From NCBI RefSeq assembly GCF_013466425.1, contig NZ_CP059165.1, forward strand, positions 5,394,001 to 5,458,000: a DNA stretch of 64,000 nt. The letters run 5' to 3'. Shown one piece after another: positions 51,946-60,656 of this stretch. The position numbers and the translations under genes were made by a program. Position 1 is the first letter of the stretch. Each line of letters starts with the position of its first letter. Origin of the DNA: Mycobacterium vicinigordonae (lineage in GTDB: Bacteria; Actinomycetota; Actinomycetes; Mycobacteriales; Mycobacteriaceae). The notes beneath the pieces were generated by a model that saw only the letters and a list, made by a program, of their open reading frames with translations, did not search any database and was not told the DNA's origin.

Positions 51946-53112
51946 TCAGTAGCTGCGCGGCAGTTTCAGGACGTTGGATCCCAGGAAATTCAGAATCATC
52001 TCCTGGCTGACCGGCGCGATTTTCATCAGCCGGGCCTCGCGGAAGTAGCGGGTGATGTGATACTCCTCCGCATAGCCCATGCCGCCGTGGGTCTGCAGCG
52101 CCCGGTCCGCGGCGGTGAACCCGGCATCGGCACACAGGTACTTGGCCGTATTCGCTTCACGCCCACAGGGTTTGCCGTTGTCATAGAGCCAAGTAGCCTT
52201 GCGCAGCATCAACTCGGCGGCGTCGAGGCGGGCCAGCGAGTCCGCCAGCGGGAACTGCAGACCCTGGTTCATGCCGATCGGGCGGCCGAAGACCTCCCGC
52301 TCGTTACCGTATTTGACCGCCTTCTCCAGCGCGACCCGCCCGATTCCCAACGCCTCTGCCGCGATCAGCATCCGCTCTGGGTTGAGGCCGTCCAGGATGT
52401 ACTGAAAACCCCTGCCTTCCTCGCCAACCCGGTCTTCGACCGGCACCTCGAGGTTGTCGATGAAAAGCTCGTTGGAGCTGACGGCGTTGCGGCCCATCTT
52501 GCGGATCGGCCGGATGTCGACGCGGCTGCGGTCCAGGTTGGTCAGGAACAAGGTCATACCGTCGGTCTTCTTGGTGACCTCGTCGTAGGACTGAGTCCTG
52601 GTCAGCAGGAGGATCTTGTCGGACTCCATTGCCTTGGAAATCCACACTTTTCGCCCGTTCACCACGTAACGGTCGCCGTCGCGCTTGGCAAACGTGGTAA
52701 TCCGCGAGGTGTCAAGCCCGGCTCCAGGTTCGGTCACCCCGAAGCAGACGTGGGTCTGCCCGGTTGCCACCGACGGCAGCGTGCGGGCCTTGAGTTCGTC
52801 GGACCCGTGCACCACCACCGGTTGCATGCCGAAGATCGACAGATGGATGGAGCTGGCGGCGTTCATGGCGCCACCGGACTTGGCGACCTCCTCGAGCAGA
52901 ATGGTCGCCTCGGTGATGCCGAGGCCGTGGCCGCCGTACTCAGTCGGGATCGTCATGCCCAGCCAGCCACCGTCGGCAATAGCGCGGTAGAACTCCGTCG
53001 GGAATTGGTGTGCCTGGTCTTTTTCCATCCAGTACTGGTCGTCGAACTTGGACGCCAACTCGGCCACGGACCGGCGGATCAGCTCCTGATCCTCGGTGAG
53101 CTCAAACTCCAT
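51946..53112 (-). CDS. Acyl-CoA dehydrogenase (FadE), full-length
   Basis: 388 residues, canonical ACAD length. VCFGVTEPGAGLDTSRITTF, VNGRKVWISKAMESDKILL, GLNPERMLIAAEALGIGRVA with a Glu where isovaleryl-type ACADs have the catalytic base, HGGMGYAEEYHITRYFREAR and terminal APVSQEMILNFLG. Unlike the two split FadE pairs it looks like a single-gene homotetrameric enzyme. Probably co-transcribed with the thiolase. Confidence 0.88.
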   Translation of the reverse strand: MEFELTEDQELIRRSVAELASKFDDQYWMEKDQAHQFPTEFYRAIADGGWLGMTIPTEYGGHGLGITEATILLEEVAKSGGAMNAASSIHLSIFGMQPVVVHGSDELKARTLPSVATGQTHVCFGVTEPGAGLDTSRITTFAKRDGDRYVVNGRKVWISKAMESDKILLLTRTQSYDEVTKKTDGMTLFLTNLDRSRVDIRPIRKMGRNAVSSNELFIDNLEVPVEDRVGEEGRGFQYILDGLNPERMLIAAEALGIGRVALEKAVKYGNEREVFGRPIGMNQGLQFPLADSLARLDAAELMLRKATWLYDNGKPCGREANTAKYLCADAGFTAADRALQTHGGMGYAEEYHITRYFREARLMKIAPVSQEMILNFLGSNVLKLPRSY

Positions 53113-53160
53113 TGCGCACCTTTCTCAGCGCGGGCCCTTTCTCATGCGCGAGTCTCATGC

Positions 53161-53220
53161 GCGAGCAGACGCAAAGGCACCCGACACGCCGTCGGCTTGG
53201 GTGCTTTTGCGTCTGCTCGC
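53161..53220. repeat. Large inverted repeat (22-bp arms, one mismatch), probable hairpin/terminator
   Basis: Arms 53161-53182 and 53199-53220 (both contain GCGAGCAGACGCAAA or its complement) with a 16-nt loop. It lies between the amidohydrolase (53236) and FadE (53112), so it would end transcription of the former. A 13-bp direct repeat (TCTCATGCGCGAG) is next to the left arm. Similar intergenic hairpins occur in mycobacterial genomes, from general knowledge. Confidence 0.6.
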
Positions 53221-53235
53221 CGAGGTACTGGACCC

Positions 53236-54534
53236 TCAGTCCTTGTTCCCGGTAAGTGCTTTGGCGTTGGCCGCGAAATCCGCGAAGGACGAGCCGCCTC
53301 GACTGTCCTTTTCGTGCCCCTGCGCCTTGATCGACACGTCGTGACCCTCGGCGGCTTTACGCAGCGCACCTACCGTCGCCTGTTCGCGACTGATGTGCGT
53401 GAACGGGTCGAACGAGTACCAGCGCATAGCGTTTTCGTGCGTCATCTTATTGATTTCGTCGTCGGGAACATTGTTGAGAGACAACACATCCCACAGTTCT
53501 TCCGGCGCACCGGGCCACATCGAGTCGCTGTGCGGATAGTCGGCTTCCCAACAGATGTTGTCGATGCCGATCATGTTGCGCAGCGCCACGCCGACCTTGT
53601 CACTGATAAAGCAGGTCAGGAAGTGGTCGCGGAAGACCTCGCTGGGCAGCTTGCCCTTGAAATCCTGGTGGGTCCAGGCGGAGTGCATTTCGTAGGTCCG
53701 GTCCGCGCGCTCGAGGAAGTAGGGAATCCAGCCGGTTCCGCCCTCGGACAGCGCGATCTTGAGGTCCGGGTACTCCTTGATCGGCCGCGACCACAACAGG
53801 TCGGCGGCGGCCTGGACGATGTTCATCGGCTGCAGTGTGATCATCACGTCCATCGGCGCATCCGGCGCGGTGATGGCCAACCGCCCCGAGGACCCGATAT
53901 GCACGTTCATCACGGTGTCGGTGTCCACCAAAGCCTCCCACAACGGTTTCCAGTACTCGTCGTGGAAGCTGGGGTAGCCCATCGCCGCTGGGTTCTCGGT
54001 GAAGGTCAGCGCGTGCACGCCCTTCTTCGATACCCGGCGCACCTCGGCGGCACACGCCTCGGCATCCCAGATCACGGGGATCGCCATGGGTATGAAACGC
54101 GCCGGGTAGGCGCCACACCACTCGTCGATGTGCCAGTCGTTGTAAGCCTGCACCAGCGCGATTGAGAAGTCGTGGTCGTCGGTGGCGAACAGGCGTCCCG
54201 CAAAACCGGGGAACGACGGGAAGCAGATCGACGCCAGGATGCCGCCGGCATTCATGTCCTTGACGCGCTCGTCGACGTTGTAACAGCCTGGCCGGATCTC
54301 GTCGAGCCCCGTCGGCTCGATGCCGTACTCCTCCTTCGGCCGGCCGGCAACGGCGTTGAGGGCGACGTTCGGGATGACCGTGTCACGGAACTTCCACATG
54401 TCCGAGCCGTCGGCGTTGTGCACCAGGCGCGGCGCGTCATCCTGGTACTTCTTGGCCAAATGGTTCTTGAACATGTTGGGCGGCTCGACGGTGTGGTCGT
54501 CCACGCTGATCAGGATCATGTCCTCTTTGTTCAT
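53236..54534 (-). CDS. Amidohydrolase-2 family protein
   Basis: 432 residues. ISVDDHTVEPPNMF holds the N-terminal D-D-H metal motif, DTVMNVHIGSSGRLAI a central metal His, LKIALSEGGTGWIPYFLERA and NICWEADYPHSDSMWP the Asp region. Longest of the four in the window. GGAAGGGAACAG precedes ATG 54534. A weak operator half-match lies upstream (54606). Followed by a large inverted repeat. Confidence 0.85.
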   Translation of the reverse strand: MNKEDMILISVDDHTVEPPNMFKNHLAKKYQDDAPRLVHNADGSDMWKFRDTVIPNVALNAVAGRPKEEYGIEPTGLDEIRPGCYNVDERVKDMNAGGILASICFPSFPGFAGRLFATDDHDFSIALVQAYNDWHIDEWCGAYPARFIPMAIPVIWDAEACAAEVRRVSKKGVHALTFTENPAAMGYPSFHDEYWKPLWEALVDTDTVMNVHIGSSGRLAITAPDAPMDVMITLQPMNIVQAAADLLWSRPIKEYPDLKIALSEGGTGWIPYFLERADRTYEMHSAWTHQDFKGKLPSEVFRDHFLTCFISDKVGVALRNMIGIDNICWEADYPHSDSMWPGAPEELWDVLSLNNVPDDEINKMTHENAMRWYSFDPFTHISREQATVGALRKAAEGHDVSIKAQGHEKDSRGGSSFADFAANAKALTGNKD

Positions 54535-54605
54535 GGGCTGTTCCCTTCCAATCCGGGTCCATCCGAGCGCGCGGCAGCACCACCTACGCAAAGCTCGCTA
54601 TATGT

Positions 54606-54620
54606 GAAAACTAGCTTCTC
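54606..54620. promoter_or_regulatory. Weak operator: GAAAAC-TAG-CTTCTC
   Basis: Three mismatches to GAGAAT-N3-ATTCTC; 72 bp upstream of the amidohydrolase at 54534. Listed as possible only. Confidence 0.25.
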
Positions 54621-54773
54621 ACGAAGCGAGAATCAACATCCAGCATAGGCGCCCCGCGCACCACCGGGGCCGCTACATCCCCCGCCGCCGCGGGCCCACG
54701 AGCAGCCGCAGGGCGTCCCACCGCGCCAGGATTGACCTACCGAGCGATTCGTGCAAGTCTGTTAGTTGTAAAT

Positions 54774-54788
54774 GAGAATATGATTCTC
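54774..54788. promoter_or_regulatory. Operator, perfect copy: GAGAAT-ATG-ATTCTC
   Basis: 25 bp upstream of the seven-gene CMD-Rieske-...-FadE operon (rightward), and also the nearest strong site to the leftward amidohydrolase. Confidence 0.8.
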
Positions 54789-54812
54789 TTTGATCGAGAG
54801 GAACCCAGGTAG

Positions 54813-55379
54813 ATGCGTCTGCCTCCGCTGCCCGCCGACCAGTGGGACGAATCTGTCGACCAGGCACTGGCCGTCATGCTGCCCGCGGAGCGCCGCAATC
54901 CGCGCGACGCCTCCAATGTCCTGGCGACCTTGGTCAACCACCCCGCGCTGACCAAGGCATTCCTCCGGTTCAACGTCCACCTCTTATTCACCTCCACCCT
55001 GCCGCCGCGCATCCGCGAACTGGCCATCCTGCGGGCCGCGCACCGGCGCGATTGCGCCTACGAGTGGAACCACCACGTCGATCTGGCCAAGCGAGAGGGC
55101 GTGACCGACAACGAGATCGAAGCCGTGCGAGGTGGTGGCGACACTTGGGTCGGCGACGACTTCGAGCGTGCCGTCCTCGTCGGGGTCGATGAACTCGACG
55201 AGAAATCTCGATTGTCCGACGAGACCTGGGCCGCGCTGGGCAGCCGCCTCGACGATCGCCAGCGGATGGACTACGTGTTCACTGTCGGCTCTTACATCAT
55301 GTTGGCTATGGCGCTCAACACTTTTGGCGTTCAGGTCGAAAAGACCCACCAGACGACAGAGACTGAAGACGAAAGGTAG
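54813..55379 (+). CDS. Carboxymuconolactone decarboxylase/AhpD-like protein
   Basis: 188 residues. LPPRIRELAILRAAHRRDCA then YEWNHHVDLAKREGVTDNEI is the AhpD/CMD core, with a single Cys before the WxHH where AhpD has CxxC. Likely a decarboxylase or hydrolase-like step; without the second Cys a peroxidase cycle is unlikely. First gene of a seven-gene operon under the 54774 operator; GAGAGGAACCCAGGTAG precedes the ATG. Confidence 0.83.
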   Translation: MRLPPLPADQWDESVDQALAVMLPAERRNPRDASNVLATLVNHPALTKAFLRFNVHLLFTSTLPPRIRELAILRAAHRRDCAYEWNHHVDLAKREGVTDNEIEAVRGGGDTWVGDDFERAVLVGVDELDEKSRLSDETWAALGSRLDDRQRMDYVFTVGSYIMLAMALNTFGVQVEKTHQTTETEDER

Positions 55380-55383
55380 GACG

Positions 55384-56676
55384 TTGGCCCATTTCCCCAA
55401 GCCAGCCGCCGGCAGCTGGACCGAAAACTATCCCGAACTGGGCACCGATCCGGTCGACTACAGCGACTCGATCGACCCGTCATTCTTCGAGGCCGAGCGC
55501 GAAGCGGTGTTTCGCAAGCAGTGGCTCAACGTCGGCCGGGTCAACCGTTTGCCGCGAACCGGCAGCTACCTCACCCGGGAACTGCCCTCTGCCGGCCCGG
55601 GGACCTCGGTGATCATTGTCAAGACTAAGGACGGTTCGGTGAAGGCGTACCACAACGTCTGCCGCCACCGCGGAAACAAGTTGGTGTGGAACGACTTTCC
55701 CAACGAGGAGACCTCCGGCACCTGCCGGCAGTTCACCTGCAAGTACCACGCTTGGCGGTACAGCCTGGACGGCGACCTTACCTTCGTCCAGCAGGAGGGC
55801 GAGTTTTTCAATCTCGACAAGGGCCAGTACGGCCTGGCGCCCGTCCGCTGCGAGGTGTGGGAAGGCTTCATTTTCATCAACTTCGACAACAACGCGGCGC
55901 CCCTGGTCGACTACCTTGGTCCGCTGGCCAAGAGCATCGAGGGCTACCCCTTCGGCGAGATGACGGAGACCTACTCCTACCGGGCCGAAGTCGGCAGCAA
56001 CTGGAAGCTGTTCATCGACGCATTCGTCGAGTTCTATCACGCGCCGATCCTGCACCAGGGGCAGTACACAAAGGAAGAAGCCGCCAAGATCCAGAAGTTC
56101 GGCTACGAGGCGCTGCACTACGAGTTGGCCGGTCCGCACAGCCTGCAGTCGACCTGGGGCGGTCAGGCACCGCCACCGGACATGTCCATGGTCAAGCCGA
56201 TGGACCAGGTGCTGCGCAGCGGACTGTTCGGACCGTGGGACAAACCTGAGATCATCGAGAAACTGGAGCTGCCCCAGGGCGTCAACATCAAGCGGGTGCC
56301 ACAGTGGGGCATCGACTCGTGGCTTTTCTACCCGAACTTCATGTTGCTCATCTGGGAGCCCGGCTGGTTCCTCACCTACCACTACTGGCCGACCGCGGTG
56401 GACAAGCACATCTTCGAGGCGGTGCTGTATTTCGTCCCACCGCGCAACGCACGGGAACGCCTGGCCCAGGAGCTGGCTGCGGTGACGTTCAAGGAGTACG
56501 CGCTGCAGGACGCCAACACCCTGGAAGCGACCCAAACCATGATCGGGACCCGGGCTGTGAAGGAGTTCCTGTTGTGCGACCAGGAAGTCCTGATTCGCCA
56601 CTTGCACAAGATAACTGGCGACTACGTACACAACTGGGTTAAGGAGCGCCAGAACAATGGCAAAGTTACCGTCTGA
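55384..56676 (+). CDS. Rieske non-haem iron oxygenase, alpha subunit
   Basis: 430 residues. Rieske centre CRHRG and CKYHAW near 82-105; catalytic iron motif DAFVEFYHAPILH near 214-226 gives the His/His pair and the Asp/Glu bridge. It adds one or two oxygens to a ring or allylic site. TTG start five bases after the CMD gene. Electron donor is not in the operon; the Rieske protein at 40125 or a ferredoxin may serve. Overlaps the next gene by 20 bp. Confidence 0.9.
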   Translation: MAHFPKPAAGSWTENYPELGTDPVDYSDSIDPSFFEAEREAVFRKQWLNVGRVNRLPRTGSYLTRELPSAGPGTSVIIVKTKDGSVKAYHNVCRHRGNKLVWNDFPNEETSGTCRQFTCKYHAWRYSLDGDLTFVQQEGEFFNLDKGQYGLAPVRCEVWEGFIFINFDNNAAPLVDYLGPLAKSIEGYPFGEMTETYSYRAEVGSNWKLFIDAFVEFYHAPILHQGQYTKEEAAKIQKFGYEALHYELAGPHSLQSTWGGQAPPPDMSMVKPMDQVLRSGLFGPWDKPEIIEKLELPQGVNIKRVPQWGIDSWLFYPNFMLLIWEPGWFLTYHYWPTAVDKHIFEAVLYFVPPRNARERLAQELAAVTFKEYALQDANTLEATQTMIGTRAVKEFLLCDQEVLIRHLHKITGDYVHNWVKERQNNGKVTV

Positions 56677-56983
56677 ATTCGCGGCGCTGGAACCGTATTT
56701 GGACTGGGACCTGGCCCATGAGCCGGAGCGCTACGCCAAACGGCTAGCCTCGACAATGGCCGAGATGCAGGAGTTCTATGACGTCGCTTTCCCACTTCTC
56801 AACGATGTCATCTCCTACTGCGACAAGTTCCCGCTGGACGAGCTGCCCGACGACGCAAAGTCTCTGATGCACATCATGCAGTCGTTGGTGATGGTGTCGT
56901 TCCCGATCGAGGCCTGGAAGCAACCGCGGGTTCCCGACAGCGGTGCGGCCTGGGTGGAAGTCCTTCAGGAACCGGTGATCTGA
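56657..56983 (+). CDS. Conserved hypothetical protein of the Rieske operon
   Basis: 108 residues, mostly helical in pattern (LASTMAEMQEFYDVAFPLLN, AKSLMHIMQSLVMVSFPIEA). No domain recognised. The 20-bp overlap with the Rieske oxygenase gene and 3-bp gap to the next gene put it firmly in the operon, perhaps as a small partner of the oxygenase. Confidence 0.7.
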   Translation: MAKLPSEFAALEPYLDWDLAHEPERYAKRLASTMAEMQEFYDVAFPLLNDVISYCDKFPLDELPDDAKSLMHIMQSLVMVSFPIEAWKQPRVPDSGAAWVEVLQEPVI

Positions 56984-56986
56984 GCA

Positions 56987-58195
56987 GTGCTCACGCTCAG
57001 AGCGGCCGGCCTGCTGGACGTCGAGTCCGGCGACATCGTCCGGCCCGGCATCCTGCGCATCGACGGTGACCGGATCGTCGGCGTCGGTGGCGAACCCGAA
57101 GGCGACACAATCGATCTCGGTGACCAGATCCTGCTGCCCGGTCTGATGGACATGGAAGTCAACCTGCTGATGGGCGGGCGCGGCGAGAAGCCGGGCCTAT
57201 CCCAGGTGCAGGACGATCCACCGACCCGGGTGCTGCGCGCCGTCGGCAATGCTCGCCGCACGTTGCGCGCCGGGTTCACCACGGTGCGCAACCTCGGGCT
57301 GTTCGTCAAGACAGGTGGCTACCTGCTCGACGTGGCACTGGGCAAGGCGATCGACGCCGGCTGGATCGACGGGCCGCGCGTGGTGCCGGCCGGACACGCG
57401 ATCACACCCACCGGCGGGCACCTAGACCCGACCATGTTCGCTGCGTTCGCACCGCACGTGCTGGACCTGACGATCGAGGAGGGCATCGCCAACGGTGTCG
57501 ACGAGATCCGCCGGGCGGTGCGCTACCAGATCAAGCACGGGGCCCAGCTGATCAAGGTCTGCTGCTCGGGCGGCGTCATGTCGCTGACGGGACCACCAGG
57601 CGCACAACACTATTCAGACGAAGAATTGCGCGCCATCGTCGACGAGGCACACCGGCGCGGGCTCCGGGTGGCCGCACACACGCACGGTGCCGATGCCGTC
57701 AAGCACGCGGTGCAGGCCGGTATCGACTGCATTGAGCACGGCTTCCTCATCGACGACGCGGCGATCGCCCTGATGGTTGAGCGTGGCACGTTCCTGGTCA
57801 GCACCCGGCGCCTGGCCGAGGGCATGGACGTCTCGCACGCCCCACCCGAGCTGCAGGCCAAGGCGGCCGAGATGTTTCCGAAGTCGCGCATCTCAATTCT
57901 GGCGGCCTACGAGGCCGGGGTGAAGATCGCGGTGGGCACCGACGCGCCCGCAATTCCGCACGGCAAGAACGCCGACGAACTCGTCACCCTGGTGGAGTGG
58001 GGTCTGCCACCGCTGGCGGTGCTGCGGGCGGCGACCGTGACCGCCGCCGAGCTGATCAATTCCCGCGATCTGGGCAAGCTGGCCGAGGGTATGCTCGCCG
58101 ACGTCATTGCGGTGCCGGGAAACCCGTTGGACGACATCACCGTTACTCGAAACGTCAGCTTTGTCATGAAAGGCGGCAAGGTATTTGTCCAGTAA
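56987..58195 (+). CDS. Amidohydrolase-1 superfamily protein with an altered metal motif
   Basis: 402 residues, imidazolonepropionase/prolidase-like group. IVRPGILRIDGDRIVGVG is the small beta domain; LLPGLMDMEVNLL lies where GLID-x-H-x-H is expected, so both His are replaced (Glu and Asn). The other ligands are present: KVCCSGGVMS (Lys), AAHTHGADAV (His), CIEHGFL (His) and GTDAPAIPHG (Asp). Loss of the paired His implies one metal or different chemistry. GTG start three bases after the preceding stop. Its 3' end overlaps the NTF2-like gene. Confidence 0.82.
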   Translation: MLTLRAAGLLDVESGDIVRPGILRIDGDRIVGVGGEPEGDTIDLGDQILLPGLMDMEVNLLMGGRGEKPGLSQVQDDPPTRVLRAVGNARRTLRAGFTTVRNLGLFVKTGGYLLDVALGKAIDAGWIDGPRVVPAGHAITPTGGHLDPTMFAAFAPHVLDLTIEEGIANGVDEIRRAVRYQIKHGAQLIKVCCSGGVMSLTGPPGAQHYSDEELRAIVDEAHRRGLRVAAHTHGADAVKHAVQAGIDCIEHGFLIDDAAIALMVERGTFLVSTRRLAEGMDVSHAPPELQAKAAEMFPKSRISILAAYEAGVKIAVGTDAPAIPHGKNADELVTLVEWGLPPLAVLRAATVTAAELINSRDLGKLAEGMLADVIAVPGNPLDDITVTRNVSFVMKGGKVFVQ

Positions 58196-58619
58196 CCAGC
58201 CAACCAGAACTGACGATCTGGTCGAGATCCAGCAGCTGCTCGCCCGCTACGCAGTGACCATCACCCAGGGCGACATCGACGGACTGATCGGTGTGTTCAC
58301 CCCGGACGGTACCTACAGTGCGTTCGGCGACACCTACACACTGGATAGATTCCCGGAGTTGGTCGCCGCCGCACCCAAAGGGCTGTTCATGACCGGCACC
58401 TCCCTGGTGGAAAACCTGGATGGTGACACGGCGACCGGGACGCAACCACTGTGCTTCATCGAACACTCCGCCCATGACATGCGGATCGGCTACTACCGCG
58501 ACACCTACCTGCGGACCCCCGACGGCTGGCGGCTGAAAACCCGTGCTATGACCTTTATTCGGCGCAGCGGTGTGCACGACTCGGGCCGCCCGCACGCGGT
58601 GGGCCGACCCACCCCGTGA
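58185..58619 (+). CDS. NTF2-like (SnoaL-type) protein
   Basis: 144 residues. DLVEIQQLLARYAVTITQGD, IGVFTPDGTYSAFGDTYTLD, GYYRDTYLRTPDGWRLKTRA: the SnoaL_4 pattern. Same family as the 29564 gene. It starts at TTG 58185 inside the end of the amidohydrolase gene, with an AAGGCGGCAAGG motif upstream. Its stop overlaps the GTG of the next FadE. Possible isomerase or dehydratase. Confidence 0.8.
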   Translation: MSSNQPTRTDDLVEIQQLLARYAVTITQGDIDGLIGVFTPDGTYSAFGDTYTLDRFPELVAAAPKGLFMTGTSLVENLDGDTATGTQPLCFIEHSAHDMRIGYYRDTYLRTPDGWRLKTRAMTFIRRSGVHDSGRPHAVGRPTP

Positions 58620-59719
58620 CATCAGCACCGGTTGACGTCGGGCAATTCCGCGCGGACCTGTGCGCGTGGCTCGACGAGCACGACCTGACGCCCGGACCCG
58701 ATCTTTCGTTGCAGGGCCATATGCGGCAGTTCGGCCGGGTCAGCGAAGCGCTCTTTGATGCGGGCTGGATGCGCTACGGCTGGCCAGTAGAGGTCGGCGG
58801 CCTCGGCGGACCCGCCCTGCTGCGCGCCGTTGTCGGGGAGGAAGTGGTCGGCCGCCGCCTGGCCGAACCGGGGCCATATTCGATGCTCGAGGTGCTGGCC
58901 CCCACGATGATCGATTATGCCCCAACCGAACTCGCCGCCGAGATGGTGCCGTTGCTGCTCAGTGGCCGCGAGCAGTGGTGCCAGGGTTTCTCCGAGCCGG
59001 GCTCCGGCAGTGATCTCGCGTCGTTGACGACACGTGCGGTTCAGGATGGGGACAACTGGATCGTCAACGGCCAGAAGGTCTGGACCAGCTTCGCGCAGTA
59101 CTCCAGCCGCTGCATACTGCTCACCCGCACTGCCCCCGGCCATGACGGGATCACCGCGTTCTTCGTCGACATGGACACCCCGGGCATCACGGTGCGTCCG
59201 TTGCGCACCATGCACGACGTCGACGAGTTCTGCGAGGTCTACTTCGACGACGTGCCAATCCCGTCCCGCCGCATGCTCGGGCGGCCCGGGGACGGCTGGC
59301 GGCTGGCGATGGACCTGCTGCCTTTCGAGCGATCGACCTGCTTCTGGCAGCGCATCGCGTACCTCTACTCCCGCTTTGACGCGCTGATCGAACAGGCCGT
59401 CGAGCGTGACGATACCTCCTTGGGCGCAGCATATCTCGCGCTGCACACGTTGCGCTGCCGGTCGCGTGTCACCCAGCACCGACTGGCCGGCGGGACTCGA
59501 CTGGGGCCAGACACCTCCATCGACAAGGTGCTGTTGGCGGGTGCGGAGCAGAAGCTCTACGACACAGTTCGCGACCTGCTGCCCGGGACGCTGGAACTTG
59601 ACGACACCGCGTGGCGCCCGGAGTACCTGTACTCCCGAGCGGCCACCATCTACGGTGGCACAGCGGAGATCCAGCGCAATATCATCGCCCGCCGGTTGCT
59701 CGACCTCGGCAAGGAGTGA
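58616..59719 (+). CDS. Acyl-CoA dehydrogenase (FadE), larger subunit of a pair
   Basis: 367 residues. QGFSEPGSGSDLASLTT (FAD/substrate), VNGQKVWTSFAQYSSRCILL, and terminal TIYGGTAEIQRNIIARRLLD, again with Gly at the YEGT Glu position. The partner is the next gene, four bases after its stop, so an alpha2beta2 enzyme is likely. GTGA overlap with the NTF2 gene. Confidence 0.88.
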   Translation: MTSAPVDVGQFRADLCAWLDEHDLTPGPDLSLQGHMRQFGRVSEALFDAGWMRYGWPVEVGGLGGPALLRAVVGEEVVGRRLAEPGPYSMLEVLAPTMIDYAPTELAAEMVPLLLSGREQWCQGFSEPGSGSDLASLTTRAVQDGDNWIVNGQKVWTSFAQYSSRCILLTRTAPGHDGITAFFVDMDTPGITVRPLRTMHDVDEFCEVYFDDVPIPSRRMLGRPGDGWRLAMDLLPFERSTCFWQRIAYLYSRFDALIEQAVERDDTSLGAAYLALHTLRCRSRVTQHRLAGGTRLGPDTSIDKVLLAGAEQKLYDTVRDLLPGTLELDDTAWRPEYLYSRAATIYGGTAEIQRNIIARRLLDLGKE

Positions 59720-59723
59720 GCGC

Positions 59724-60518
59724 ATGACTGCCGACCCCGAGCTGCAGTTGATAACAGAGTCGCTGCGTTCGGCGATGCTGTCTTCGTCGGGCGCGAAGCT
59801 CGACGGCGCACTGGCCGAGCTCGGCTGGCTGGACATGCTCGACGAAATCCCTGATACTGCAGTTCCTTTGGTGTTCCAGCTGCTAGGAGAAACGGGTACG
59901 CAGGCACCGCTGCTCAACGATGTGGTGCTGCGGGCCGCCGGGCTACCGGGTGGCGGAACCGTGCCGATGCCCTATGCCGGCGGGTCGTGGGTGGTCTGGG
60001 AACGCAGCGACCAGGTCGCGTCCACGTTGGGTGGCGATCTGCCAATACATCGTGTGGCACAGCGCGATTCGGTCCCGCTGGCTGCCGGGCGGCGGGCCCT
60101 GGGCTGGTGGCTCGTCGGCTGCGGCCGGGCTATGTTGTCGCTGGCTCGTCAACATGCGCTGGACCGCGTCCAATTCGGCCGTCCCATCGCTTCTTTCCAG
60201 GCGGTACGGCACCGGCTGGCCGAAACATTCGTGGCCGTCGAGGGCGCCGAGGCGACATTACAGGTCGCCTCGGACCATCCGGACGACCTAGCCAGCCTGC
60301 TCGCCAAAGCCGCTGCGGGCCAAGCCGCTCTTACCGCGGCCCGGCATTGCCAGCAGGTGCTGGGTGGCATCGGCTTCACCGCCGAACATCAACTGCACCG
60401 GCACATCAAGCGGGCGTTGGTGCTCGACGGGTTGCTCGGGAGCTCGCACGAGCTCACCCGGGAGGCGGGCGCGATCGTGCGCGAGCGGGGATCTGCGCCC
60501 CGCCTGGCGCACCTATAG
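59724..60518 (+). CDS. Acyl-CoA dehydrogenase-like (FadE), smaller subunit of a pair
   Basis: 264 residues, strongly shortened. Only the C-terminal ACAD helices are clear (RQHALDRVQFGRPIASFQAV, QQVLGGIGFTAEHQLHRHIK); the beta domain is truncated and no TEP.AGSD motif is present. Typical of the degenerate partner in heteromeric FadEs. ATG 59724 follows AAGGAG. Last gene of the operon. Confidence 0.84.
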   Translation: MTADPELQLITESLRSAMLSSSGAKLDGALAELGWLDMLDEIPDTAVPLVFQLLGETGTQAPLLNDVVLRAAGLPGGGTVPMPYAGGSWVVWERSDQVASTLGGDLPIHRVAQRDSVPLAAGRRALGWWLVGCGRAMLSLARQHALDRVQFGRPIASFQAVRHRLAETFVAVEGAEATLQVASDHPDDLASLLAKAAAGQAALTAARHCQQVLGGIGFTAEHQLHRHIKRALVLDGLLGSSHELTREAGAIVRERGSAPRLAHL

Positions 60519-60656
60519 CTCGCGGCCACGCGCCTACTCTTTTGCCTCGCGAGAGTGAACCTTACGACGCGACACGCCGTAACAGTGTCGTGGAAGTCAC
60601 AGTCGCGGAGGCGATGGGGAGACGGTCCGGAGACGTGGGAGAAGGCGGGGTGAAGA

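Noticed and set aside
52057..54165. A 702-codon open frame on the + strand
   Set aside because: It lies opposite the FadE and amidohydrolase genes and reads Arg/Val/Gly/Asp-rich nonsense; it is a mirror frame caused by high GC at third positions.
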